Assembly: GCF_900184245.1 (NCBI RefSeq)
Contig: NZ_FXXB01000007.1
Span: 248,001-312,000, forward strand
Source of the DNA: Brachybacterium massiliense
GTDB taxonomy: Bacteria; Actinomycetota; Actinomycetes; Actinomycetales; Dermabacteraceae
DNA: 64,000 bases
Reading direction: 5' to 3'
The notes under the pieces are model-generated. The model made no database searches and was not told the DNA's origin. It worked only from the letters and a program-made list of their open reading frames with translations. Both the position numbers and the translations under genes were made by a program. This document shows, one piece after another, positions 29,324 to 37,779 of this stretch. Position 1 is the stretch's first letter, and each line of letters opens with the position of its first letter.

Positions 29324-30310
29324 ATGCGCGAGATCCTCTTCGACCGCTTCGGCGGCCCCGACGTCCTGACCGTCCGCACCGACTCGCCCCGCCCGGAACC
29401 GGCCCCGGGCGAGGTGCTCGTGGAGGTGGCCTACGCGGGCTTGAATCCGCTGGACTACAAGATCCGCGACGGTTCCTCGGGCCGCGCCGAGGGGCTCGAG
29501 CTGCCCGCCGGCACGGGGCGGGAGATGGTGGGCACCGTGCTGGCCGCCGGCCCGGATCTGGACGAGGTGGAGCTCGCCTCGCGCGGTCTCGCCCCGGGCA
29601 CGCGGGTGTTCGGCATGCGCGGGCCCCAGGATGCGCGCGGTGTGGCGGCGGAGGTCATCGCGATCTCGGCCGATGACCTGGCCCCGATCCCGGACTCCGT
29701 GACCGAGGAGGAGCTGCCGGGCTGGGCGGGGCTCGCCCTGGCCGGGCTCACCGCGATCGCGACCGTGCACGACGCGGCGGGTCTGCGCGAGGGGCAGTCG
29801 GTGCTGATCCACGGCGGCAGCGGCGGCGTGGGCCAGCTGCTGATCCCGATGGCGCTCGAGGCGGGCGCCTCCCGGGTGTGGGCCACGGGCCGTGCCGCGA
29901 ACGCGGAGCGGATCCGGGAGCTGGGCGCCGAGCCGATCGCCTACGACGAGGTGGACTGGCAGCAGGCGATCCGGGAGGCGACCGATGGCGACGGGGTCGA
30001 TGTCGTGCTCGACACCCACTACTTCTCGACCTTCGAGCCGAGCCTGGACGTGGTGCGGCCCGACGGGATCGTGGTGGCGCTGCCCAGCCTCGCGGATCTC
30101 GCCCCCGCTCGGGAGCGCGGGGTGCGCGCCGCGATCCCCGCGATCGTGCCCGGCCGTGACCGGCTCGACCAGCTCGTCCACGGGATGCGCTCGGGCGCCT
30201 ACCCGCTCGAGGTCTCGCAGGTGCTGCCGCTCGCGCAGATCGGCGAGGCCCACCGGATCCTCGAGCAGGGCCACACCCGCGGCAAGCTCGTGATCGACGT
30301 GCGCGCGTGA
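29324..30310 (+). CDS. Zinc-independent quinone oxidoreductase-type MDR dehydrogenase
   Basis: A 328-residue medium-chain dehydrogenase/reductase of the NADPH:quinone oxidoreductase group. It has the N-terminal GroES-like fold (GEVLVEVAYAGLNPLDYKIRDG) and the nucleotide motif LIHGGSGGVGQLLIPMA. The zinc ligands of alcohol dehydrogenases are absent. The substrate is unknown. The ATG at 29324 is immediately preceded by GGAGGT and, 6 nt upstream, CATCAT, so it may start either with a very short leader or as a leaderless message. Confidence 0.88.
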   Translation: MREILFDRFGGPDVLTVRTDSPRPEPAPGEVLVEVAYAGLNPLDYKIRDGSSGRAEGLELPAGTGREMVGTVLAAGPDLDEVELASRGLAPGTRVFGMRGPQDARGVAAEVIAISADDLAPIPDSVTEEELPGWAGLALAGLTAIATVHDAAGLREGQSVLIHGGSGGVGQLLIPMALEAGASRVWATGRAANAERIRELGAEPIAYDEVDWQQAIREATDGDGVDVVLDTHYFSTFEPSLDVVRPDGIVVALPSLADLAPARERGVRAAIPAIVPGRDRLDQLVHGMRSGAYPLEVSQVLPLAQIGEAHRILEQGHTRGKLVIDVRA

Positions 30311-30346
30311 GACCGCGCCCTCGTGAGCTCGGCCCGCATGACCAGG

Positions 30347-30359
30347 TAGTCTCGCGGGC
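30347..30359 (+). promoter_or_regulatory. Leaderless promoter of the 30360 operon
   Basis: TAGTCT at 30347-30352, 7 nt, then ATG at 30360. Confidence 0.5.
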
Positions 30360-31637
30360 ATGCCCGTTCCGATGAGCGCCGACAGCGATGCCGTGAAGGC
30401 GGTCGAGCCGGTGCTGCACCCGGGCGGCCTCGACCTGCTCGACTCCCTCCCTCCCTACGAGGAGAAGGACGTCCTGCGTCGCAGCGCGGCGCTGCGCGAG
30501 GCCGGTCATGCCCCCGAGCTGGTCTCCGCGGTGATGACCCAGTCACGCCTGCGCGCCCGTGCGGCGGAGAAGTTCGGGGAGTTCGCCTCGACGATGCTGT
30601 TCACTCCGGACGGCCTCGAGCAGGCCACCCGCCTCCCGATCGCCGCTCTGCATGCGCGTCGCTTCCAGCGCGCGGGCGTCACCTCGGTCGCTGATCTGGG
30701 CTGCGGCATCGGCGGGGACTCGATGGCCATGGCGGGGCTCGGCATCGACGTGCACGCGGTGGACCGGGACCCGGTCGCCGTCGCCGTCGCGACGGTCAAC
30801 CTGCGCCCCTTCCCCACCGCCTCCGCCCATCTGGGCACCGCCGAGGAGCACGCCCCCTCGCTGACGCAGGGCATCTGGATGGATCCCGCGCGGCGCGCAC
30901 CCGCCCGGGGCGGGTCGCGCCGGCTCCACGATCCGGAGGACTACTCCCCGCCGGTCTCCGCGGTGCTCGAGCTGGCCCGCCGCCTCGGTGACGGCGACGC
31001 GCTCGGTCCGCTCGGGGCGAAGCTCGGCCCGGCGGTGGATCGTGAGGCGCTGCCCGCGGAGGCCGAGGTGGAGTGGCTGTCCTGGCACGGCCAGGTGCTC
31101 GAGGCGACGATGTGGTGCGGTCCGCTGGCCACCGACGGGGTCGGCTCCTCCGCGCTGGTGATCGATCGGGCCGGTGCGCACCGCCTCGAGCGCTCGGCGG
31201 GGGATCCCGCGGGCCCCGTGGATCCCGAGCCGGGACCGCTCGAGGCGCATCTCTACGAGCCCGACGGCGCGCTGCTGCGCGCCCGCCTGCTGGGCCGGCT
31301 GGCCGGGGACCTCGAGGCGCACACCCTCGATCCGACCATCGCCTACCTGACCTCCGCCCGAAAGATCGCCACGCCCTTCGCGCGCGGCTACGCCGTGCGG
31401 GATGTGATGCCCTTCGGCATCAAGCGCCTCACCTCCTATCTGCGCGAGCACCGGATCGGGGTGCTCGAGATCAAGAAGCGCGGCACCGCCGTGGAGCCCG
31501 AGGAGCTGCGCCGCAAGCTGCGGCCGCGCCGCTTCGGGGACGACTCCGCGACGCTGATCCTCACCCGTATCGCCGGTGAGCAGTCCGTGATCGTCGCCTC
31601 CCCGCATCGCACGCCTCCGTCTGGCGCCGCCGGATGA
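30360..31637 (+). CDS. Class I SAM-dependent methyltransferase with THUMP-like C-terminus
   Basis: A 425-residue protein with the SAM-binding motif I VADLGCGIGGDSMAMAG near residue 110, followed by VHAVDRDP, and a catalytic-like segment GIWMDPARR. The C-terminal part (FGIKRLTSYLREHRIGVLEIKKRGT) matches the THUMP-like domain seen in actinobacterial proteins of this kind. Probably an RNA methyltransferase, but target unknown. ATG 30360 lies 7 nt after a TAGTCT box. The stop overlaps the next start (ATGA). Confidence 0.82.
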   Translation: MPVPMSADSDAVKAVEPVLHPGGLDLLDSLPPYEEKDVLRRSAALREAGHAPELVSAVMTQSRLRARAAEKFGEFASTMLFTPDGLEQATRLPIAALHARRFQRAGVTSVADLGCGIGGDSMAMAGLGIDVHAVDRDPVAVAVATVNLRPFPTASAHLGTAEEHAPSLTQGIWMDPARRAPARGGSRRLHDPEDYSPPVSAVLELARRLGDGDALGPLGAKLGPAVDREALPAEAEVEWLSWHGQVLEATMWCGPLATDGVGSSALVIDRAGAHRLERSAGDPAGPVDPEPGPLEAHLYEPDGALLRARLLGRLAGDLEAHTLDPTIAYLTSARKIATPFARGYAVRDVMPFGIKRLTSYLREHRIGVLEIKKRGTAVEPEELRRKLRPRRFGDDSATLILTRIAGEQSVIVASPHRTPPSGAAG

Positions 31638-32377
31638 CCAGCGCGCCCGCCCTCGACCCGCCCACCGCGCAGGACGACGGTGCGGGCAGGCGCCGTGCGC
31701 GCCGCACCCTGGCCGCGCTGCTGCTGATCGCGGCGCTGGGCGCCCTGGGGATCGTCGGCCTCGGCGCCTCCGCCGAGCGCGGGCCGCTGGTCGAGGTGGG
31801 CGAGGTCCGCGAGGTGGAACCCCCGCCGGCGGAGCAGACGGCCGAGGAGTACTGGGAGCCGGACTGGTCGGTGTACACCGTCCCGCCCCGCGAGCCCGGC
31901 AGCGCGGCACCCCGCTTCGTCGGGACCGCTCTCGTGGTGATCGCCGCAGTCGCCGCGGCGGCGCTGCTGCTGTGGCTGATGGTGCGCATGCGCGCCCTGG
32001 CGAGGCCGCCGCTCGAGGAGGCCGAGGAGGCTGCGGACGTGGACCTCACCGCGGAGCAGGCCCGCACCGCCCTGGCCGACGCCCGAACCCGGCTCACCAC
32101 GGACATGGACGCCCAGGACGCGGTGGTCGCCGCGTGGCTCGCACTCGAGGCGGCGATCGCCCGGGCCGGGATCCGGCGCGATCCCGCCCAGAGCACCCTC
32201 GAGTTCGTGGTCGCGGTGCTCGGCGCTCTCGAGGTCGACCGCTCAGCGCTGGATCGCCTGGCTCATCTCTACCGCCGTGCGCTGTTCGACGACGCACCGC
32301 TCACCGAGGCGGACCGCGAAGACGCCCTGGCACGGCTGGATCTGCTGGCCGAGCAGCTGAGGGAGGACCACAGATGA
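31634..32377 (+). CDS. DUF4129 domain membrane protein
   Basis: A 247-residue protein with one N-terminal helix (about 25-45), an extracytoplasmic stretch with EEYWEPDWSVYTVPP, a second helix (about 97-118) and a C-terminal helical DUF4129-type domain (ARTRLTTDMDAQDAVVAAWLALE). This family usually accompanies MoxR and DUF58 genes, which here lie 7 kb downstream on the same strand. ATGA overlaps join it to both neighbours. Confidence 0.8.
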   Translation: MTSAPALDPPTAQDDGAGRRRARRTLAALLLIAALGALGIVGLGASAERGPLVEVGEVREVEPPPAEQTAEEYWEPDWSVYTVPPREPGSAAPRFVGTALVVIAAVAAAALLLWLMVRMRALARPPLEEAEEAADVDLTAEQARTALADARTRLTTDMDAQDAVVAAWLALEAAIARAGIRRDPAQSTLEFVVAVLGALEVDRSALDRLAHLYRRALFDDAPLTEADREDALARLDLLAEQLREDHR

Positions 32378-32865
32378 GCCGGGAGCTCCGTTCGCTGCTG
32401 CTGCACCTGCTGCTCGGCGCCGTGATCGCGCTGCTGGTGTTCGGCGGCCTCGCCGCAGCCGGCCTGCGGATGGCCCTGCCGACGCTGCTCGCCGCCGGTC
32501 TCGCCGGCGGCGCCGCGATCTGGCTGCTGCGGCTCGAACCCTCCCGGGCGGACCAGCTCGACACTCCTCCGCTCGATCTCGACGTCGACTACGCACTCCC
32601 GCACGGCCAGGACATCCGGGTGCGGCGTCTCGAGGACATGATCTACGGCGCCCAGCCGAACCGGCGCATGACCGCGCGGACGCTCGCCCGCACCCTCGCC
32701 GAGATCGCCCAGGAGCGCGCCCTGGGCCCGCAGGCCGCGCCGCTGAGCCCTCCGCTGCAGGACCTCATCGACCGCGCCCGCCACGAGGATCCCGAGGCCG
32801 CGCCGATCCAGGCGATCGATCGCCGCACCCTGCACCGGCATCTGCGGGAGCTCGCGAACCGGTGA
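32374..32865 (+). CDS. Two-helix membrane protein of the DUF4129 operon
   Basis: A 163-residue protein with two hydrophobic segments (about 7-28 and 33-51) and a cytoplasmic tail rich in Arg and Ala (RRLEDMIYGAQPNRRM). No named family. The ATG at 32374 overlaps the DUF4129 stop by 4 nt. In many actinobacteria a similar small protein sits between the DUF4129 gene and moxR, so it probably belongs to the same machinery. Confidence 0.75.
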   Translation: MSRELRSLLLHLLLGAVIALLVFGGLAAAGLRMALPTLLAAGLAGGAAIWLLRLEPSRADQLDTPPLDLDVDYALPHGQDIRVRRLEDMIYGAQPNRRMTARTLARTLAEIAQERALGPQAAPLSPPLQDLIDRARHEDPEAAPIQAIDRRTLHRHLRELANR

Positions 32866-32920
32866 GTAACGATTCGGTCATGACAGCTTCGACACACGTC
32901 CAGCACCGCATCGGGTGATC

Positions 32921-32926
32921 TACAGT
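32921..32926 (+). promoter_or_regulatory. Candidate -10 box for the oligopeptide transporter operon
   Basis: TACAGT lies 176 nt before the first permease start in a 236-nt gap. No convincing -35 element at 17 nt. The leader shows nothing else I can name. Confidence 0.35.
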
Positions 32927-33101
32927 TCTGGGACCGACGCACAACGCTGTGTTCGGCACCATGCCTCCCACGACGAGGCGCATGACCTGACATGTGAGGA
33001 ATCCCCGTGCTGCACCTCTCCGAATCGAGCCCGCCCACCGGCCGCTCGACCCTCCGCGGACGCGCAGTGGTGAAAGGCCTGCGGGCCGAAGGAGTCGCCC
33101 G

Positions 33102-34136
33102 GTGACGAAGTACATCCTGCGCCGGTTCGTGAACTATGCGATCCTCACGGGGCTCGCGACCGTCTTCGCCTATATCGCCGCGAGCTCCTTCTTCCAGCCG
33201 CGCAACCGCTACCTGGGACGGAACCCTCCGATCGACGAGGCGTCGATCGATGCGATCCTCAGCGCCCACGGCGTGAACGACAAGGACCCGGTGCTGCTGC
33301 GCACCTGGTGGTGGATCGAGAACTTCGTGACCGCGCCGTTCATGGACAAGCTCGGCACGGACCTCAACGACCGCTCCGTGGTCCACCAGATGCTCGGCGA
33401 TCCCTCGCACTGGCTGCTGTTCTGGGAGCAGGGCTGGCTGGGCCGCTCCGGCGTGAGCCTGCGCCTGCTGATCATCGGCTCCCTGCTGGCCGCCCTCGTG
33501 GGCGTGGCCGCGGGTGTCTGGGGCGCGGTGCGGCAGTACAAGGCGTCCGACCAGATCATCTCCTACAGTTCGTTCATCCTCATCTCGACCCCGACCTTCG
33601 TGGGCGGCGTGCTGCTGATGATCATCGCCACCAAGTTCAACCAGGCGATGGGCGGTCAGCTGATCAGGTTCACCGGGGCGTACACCCCAGGCATCAGCGG
33701 ATTCTGGCCTACGACCTGGGATTTCATATCCCATCTGCTCTTACCCACGATCGCGCTGACGCTGTTCGGCGCCGCCGGCTACTCGCGCTACCAGCGCGCG
33801 GTCATGCTCGACGTGCTGGGCTCGGACTTCATCCGCACCGCCCGCGCCAAGGGCGCCACCCGCACGCGTGCGCTGATCAAGCACGGCCTGCGTGTCGCGC
33901 TGATCCCGATGTCCACGTACTTCGCCTACAACTTCGGCACGTTGGTCTCCGGCTCGGCCTTCCTCGAGATCGTGTTCTCGTGGTCCGGCATGGGCCAGTA
34001 CGGCATCACCGCCGTCCAGCAGTCCGATGTGAACGCGCTGGCCGGGACGGTGCTGTTCTCCGCGATCCTGGTGCTGTTCGCCTCCACGCTCTCCGAATTC
34101 CTGTACGCCGCGCTCGATCCGAGAGTGAGGATCTGA
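33102..34136 (+). CDS. Oligopeptide/dipeptide ABC transporter permease, DppB type
   Basis: A 344-residue inner-membrane permease. It starts VTKYILRRFVNY and has about six helices; the binding-protein-dependent transport motif is DFIRTARAKGATRTRALIKHGLR near residues 240-265. A longer than usual periplasmic segment (about 35-110) precedes the second helix. GTG at 33102 has GGAG about 7 nt upstream. Co-transcribed with the second permease 3 nt later. Confidence 0.92.
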   Translation: MTKYILRRFVNYAILTGLATVFAYIAASSFFQPRNRYLGRNPPIDEASIDAILSAHGVNDKDPVLLRTWWWIENFVTAPFMDKLGTDLNDRSVVHQMLGDPSHWLLFWEQGWLGRSGVSLRLLIIGSLLAALVGVAAGVWGAVRQYKASDQIISYSSFILISTPTFVGGVLLMIIATKFNQAMGGQLIRFTGAYTPGISGFWPTTWDFISHLLLPTIALTLFGAAGYSRYQRAVMLDVLGSDFIRTARAKGATRTRALIKHGLRVALIPMSTYFAYNFGTLVSGSAFLEIVFSWSGMGQYGITAVQQSDVNALAGTVLFSAILVLFASTLSEFLYAALDPRVRI

Positions 34137-34139
34137 CCC

Positions 34140-35099
34140 ATGTCGACTCTCTCCACGCCTCCCTCCGGCCCGCCGGAGGCGCCCGACATGGTCGATGCCG
34201 ACACCGGTCTGCACGACGACGCCACCCAGGGACCCCGGAAGAAGCCCATCTCCCGCAACGCGCTGGTGTGGCGCCGGCTGAAGCGCAAGCCCAACTTCTG
34301 GGTCGGCGCCTCGATCACACTCGCGATCGTGCTGTTCGCCCTGCTGGGCAACATCCCGAACATCTACGAGGTGGGCCAGCAGGACCCCTACGGGTTCAAT
34401 GCTCCCCCCGGTGGCCAGCACTGGTTCGGCGCCGACGCGATCGGCGTGGACCTGTACGCCTCGATCACCGCGGCGCTGCGCAAGTCGCTGATGATCGGCT
34501 TCATCGCCGCGCCCATCGCGACGATCATCGCAGCGCTGGTCGGCGCGCTGGCCGGCTACCTCGGCGGGCCGGTGGAGCTGTTCCACGGCTGGCTGGTGAA
34601 CCTGCTGCTGACGCTGCCGATCTTCTACGTGCTGATGATCATCTCGCCGCTGATGGCGAGCATGTCCTGGATGATCCTGGTGCTGTTCATCGGCCTGTTC
34701 GGCTGGATGATCATGTCCCAGATCGTGAAGAACCAGACGAAGTCGCTGCGGGAGCGGGAGTTCGTGCTCGCCGCCCGGTTCTCCGGGGTGGGGACCTTCA
34801 AGATCCTCACCCGGCACATCGTCCCGAACGTGTCCTCCCTGCTGATCGTGGACGCCACCCTCGGGGTGTGCTCCGCGATCCTCGCCGAGACCTCGCTGTC
34901 CTACTTCGGACTGGGCATCCAGCCGCCGGACGTGTCGCTCGGCACCCTGCTGCAGGACGGCACCTCCGCGGCGGTCTCCCGCCCCTGGCTGTTCATCTTC
35001 CCCGCCGCGTTCCTGGTGGCCCTGCTGACCGCCGTCTCCCTCGTGGGCGATGCATTGCGCGACGCGCTGGACCCCACCAGCGGCACCGACCGGGCCTGA
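34140..35099 (+). CDS. Oligopeptide/dipeptide ABC transporter permease, DppC type
   Basis: A 319-residue second permease with a hydrophilic N-terminus of about 50 residues and six helices. The coupling motif is LREREFVLAARFSGVGTFKILTRHIVPN (seen around residues 200-228, quoted only in part in families), followed by LAETSLSYFGLGIQPP, typical of DppC/OppC. It forms the membrane channel with the protein encoded just upstream. Confidence 0.92.
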   Translation: MSTLSTPPSGPPEAPDMVDADTGLHDDATQGPRKKPISRNALVWRRLKRKPNFWVGASITLAIVLFALLGNIPNIYEVGQQDPYGFNAPPGGQHWFGADAIGVDLYASITAALRKSLMIGFIAAPIATIIAALVGALAGYLGGPVELFHGWLVNLLLTLPIFYVLMIISPLMASMSWMILVLFIGLFGWMIMSQIVKNQTKSLREREFVLAARFSGVGTFKILTRHIVPNVSSLLIVDATLGVCSAILAETSLSYFGLGIQPPDVSLGTLLQDGTSAAVSRPWLFIFPAAFLVALLTAVSLVGDALRDALDPTSGTDRA

Positions 35100-35250
35100 G
35101 CGCCCCCACTCCTGTCCCGACCCGACACCAACGCCGGGTCCCGTTCCGAAGGCGCATCCCGCACCTTCCCGACCTGCACCGCCGGCTCGCCCGGCCTCCG
35201 AAACGTCCGTCTCTTCCCGTGGCGGAGTCTCACCTTCAAAGGAGATCACC

Positions 35251-36984
35251 ATGACCATCACCAGCAACCGTCGCCGGTTCCTGCAGGGCACTGCCGCGGT
35301 GGGTGGCCTCGGCGCACTCGCCGCCTGCGGTCAGCAGTCCACCGAGGAGCAGGCCAGCCAGGCCGCGGAGGAGAACGAGCAGGCCGCCGAGGAGGCCTCG
35401 GAGCTGCCCAACACCGGCTGGGAGCGCGCGGAGTACGACCAGGTCGAGGAGGGCGGCACGCTGCGCCTCGCGGTCACCCAGCTGCCCAGCACCTGGAACT
35501 ACTACCACACCAACGGCGCCCTGGCCGATCTGAACACCATCCTCGGGCCGTGCTGGCCCGGCGGGAACATCGCCGATGAGAGCGGCAAGGTCGTCATCAA
35601 CCCGGACACGGTCGTCTCCGCGGAGATCACCAGCGAGGATCCGCAGATCGTCACGGTGAAGTACAACCCGGACGCGGTGTGGGAGGACGGCTCGCCCATC
35701 ACGATCAAGGACTTCGCCGCCCAGTGGAAGGCATGCAACGGCTCCGACGAGGCGTTCCAGGTCGCGAGCACCACCGGCTGGTCGGACATCGCCGATGTGC
35801 GCGAGACCGATGACGAGTTCACCGGCGAGATCGAGTATTCCTCGACCTTCCCGGACTGGATCGCCTACCTCTACCCGAGCCTGCCCGAGTCGATCTCCTC
35901 CGATCCCACGGAGTTCAACGAGGGCTACGTGACCACCCCGACCCCGTCCTACGGGCCGTTCAAGGTGGGCGACATCGACCAGACCGGCGAGGTCGTCACC
36001 CTGGTGCGCAACGAGAACTGGTGGGGCCAGGCCCCCAAGCTCGAGACCATCATCTTCTCGGTGGTCAGCCAGGCGCAGATGCCCTCGTCCTTCGCGAACG
36101 CGGAGATCGACGTCATCGACATCGCCGATGGCGACACCTACTCGCAGGCCTCGGGCCGCTCCGATGCTGTCATCCAGAAGACCAACGGTCTGACCTGGAC
36201 CCACGTGACCCTCAACGTCGCCGGCGACGACAACCCGCTGGCCGACGTCAAGGTGCGTGAGGCGCTCGCCCGTGCGATCAACCGCGACGCCGTCGGCCAG
36301 GCCGTGGTGGGTCCGCTCGAGGCACCCGTGGTGCCGGTGAACAACTACGTGTTCATGCCCGGACAGGACGGCTACGAGGACTCCTTCGAGGTCGCCACCG
36401 GCAGCCCGCTCACCTACGACCCCGAGGCGGCCGGCGCCCTCCTGGACGAGGCCGGCTGGGCGCTCAACGGCGATGTGCGCGAGAAGGACGGTGCGCAGCT
36501 GACCCTCTCGGTCACGGTCCCCGCGGACGTCAAGTCCAACTCGGACCGCGCTCGCCAGATCCAGACCGACCTCAACGCGGTCGGCTTCTCGGTCGAGCTC
36601 GAGACCGTCCCCTCCGACGCCTACTTCAACGAGTACGTCGATCCGGGCGACTTCAAGATGGTGACCTTCTCGTGGGTGGGCACCCTGTTCCCGCAGCAGT
36701 CCTCGGCGAACCTGTTCTACCCGGCCGATTCCGGGCAGAACTACACCGGCCTGGACCTTGATGCGGAGCTCGGCGACCTCGCCGAGACGATGCAGACCGA
36801 GCTCGACCCGGAGGCCCGCATGGCCGCCTCCAACGAGTTCTCCTCGATCGTCGCGGGCGCGTTCAGCGTGATCCCCTTCTACGCGACCCCGACCATCTTC
36901 GGCGTCTCGGAGGGCATCGTGAACTACGGCGCGAAGCTGTTCGAGACGGTCGACTGGACCACCGTGGGCTTCAAGGCCGCCTGA
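35251..36984 (+). CDS. Oligopeptide-binding lipoprotein, family 5
   Basis: A 577-residue extracellular solute-binding protein. The signal has a twin-arginine motif (NRRRFLQG, residues 6-13) and a lipobox LAAC with Cys26, so it is probably a Tat-exported lipoprotein. An acidic, Gln/Glu-rich linker (about 28-50) follows. The SBP family 5 core has GGTLRLAV and VREALARAINRD. The ligand is likely a peptide, but not proven. AAAGGAG lies before ATG 35251. A strong terminator follows. Confidence 0.93.
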   Translation: MTITSNRRRFLQGTAAVGGLGALAACGQQSTEEQASQAAEENEQAAEEASELPNTGWERAEYDQVEEGGTLRLAVTQLPSTWNYYHTNGALADLNTILGPCWPGGNIADESGKVVINPDTVVSAEITSEDPQIVTVKYNPDAVWEDGSPITIKDFAAQWKACNGSDEAFQVASTTGWSDIADVRETDDEFTGEIEYSSTFPDWIAYLYPSLPESISSDPTEFNEGYVTTPTPSYGPFKVGDIDQTGEVVTLVRNENWWGQAPKLETIIFSVVSQAQMPSSFANAEIDVIDIADGDTYSQASGRSDAVIQKTNGLTWTHVTLNVAGDDNPLADVKVREALARAINRDAVGQAVVGPLEAPVVPVNNYVFMPGQDGYEDSFEVATGSPLTYDPEAAGALLDEAGWALNGDVREKDGAQLTLSVTVPADVKSNSDRARQIQTDLNAVGFSVELETVPSDAYFNEYVDPGDFKMVTFSWVGTLFPQQSSANLFYPADSGQNYTGLDLDAELGDLAETMQTELDPEARMAASNEFSSIVAGAFSVIPFYATPTIFGVSEGIVNYGAKLFETVDWTTVGFKAA

Positions 36985-37000
36985 TCCCGGCAGCCTGAGC

Positions 37001-37045
37001 AGCAGAAGGCCCGGTCACCCCGCAGGGGTGGCCGGGCCTTCTGCT
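37001..37045 (+). terminator. Strong hairpin terminator after the peptide-binding gene
   Basis: A 21-bp inverted repeat with one mismatch (37001-37021 and 37025-37045) and a 3-nt loop, placed 17 nt after the stop. Confidence 0.9.
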
Positions 37046-37104
37046 GTGCGGGAGGGTTCGCGGCAACGAGGACTCGCGGCGGCTGAGCCGCTGCGCGGGT
37101 GGGC

Positions 37105-37776
37105 TCAGAGGATGATGCGGGCGGCCACGGCGAGCGCCGCGCCCAGCAGCGCAGCGATGACCCCGACGTTGGGGCTCCGCGTGGGCGTCGTGTCCTCGCC
37201 GGCGTCGGCCCTGGTGCCGCCCTGCGCGGCATCCCAGCGCTCCCAGGCGTCGACAGCCGCGTGGCTGGGGCTCTCGAGCTGGTCGTGGCGCAGGCGCTGC
37301 GCCCAGTCGGGGCGCTCGGCCGCTCCCCCGGCGCGCGAGCGGGGATCCATGCGGGCGAGCCGCTCACGGGGCCTGTCGCGGCCCACGCCCGGAGCGTTCC
37401 AGGCGGTGAGCACCCGGGTCTTCTCGCTGCCCTGGGCGGGCACCAGCTCGAAGCGCAGCATCGCCCCGAGGCGCACCCGGTCGATCGCGGCCATCGGCAG
37501 CGTCCACGTCTCGAGCACGTTGCGCACCTCGATCCGCTCCTCGCGTACCACGACGCGCGGCGCCCACAGCAGCGCCCAGACCAGGCACGAGATCGCCAGC
37601 GGCAGCACGGCGAAGCGCCAGCCCGCCGTCCCCAGGAGCCAGAGCGACTCCGCCACCGTCGCGGCGCACAGCAGCCACACCACCACGCACAGCACCAGAG
37701 CGCCGCCGGGGCGGATCAGAGTGGAGCCGTCGTCCCTGCGGCGGAGGCCGAGACGTCCGAAGAGCTGCCGGGCCAC
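37105..37776 (-). CDS. Membrane protein with bacterial PH-like domain
   Basis: A 223-residue protein with two hydrophobic segments (about 27-45 and 50-70), then a PH-type region (PRVVVREERIEVRNVLETW), a basic and acidic linker, and a C-terminal hydrophobic tail. Function unknown. The GTG at 37776 lies 3 nt after the stop of the double ATPase gene, so both are read together although the topic of the protein differs. A similar layout occurs at 17941-18639. Confidence 0.75.
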   Translation of the reverse strand: MARQLFGRLGLRRRDDGSTLIRPGGALVLCVVVWLLCAATVAESLWLLGTAGWRFAVLPLAISCLVWALLWAPRVVVREERIEVRNVLETWTLPMAAIDRVRLGAMLRFELVPAQGSEKTRVLTAWNAPGVGRDRPRERLARMDPRSRAGGAAERPDWAQRLRHDQLESPSHAAVDAWERWDAAQGGTRADAGEDTTPTRSPNVGVIAALLGAALAVAARIIL

Positions 37777-37779
37777 GTC

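Noticed and set aside
32862-32917. Short frame starting GTG overlapping the stop of the 32374 gene, perhaps a remnant moxR start
   Set aside because: Only 18 codons, no similarity to MoxR N-termini that I can support; left as an idea only.
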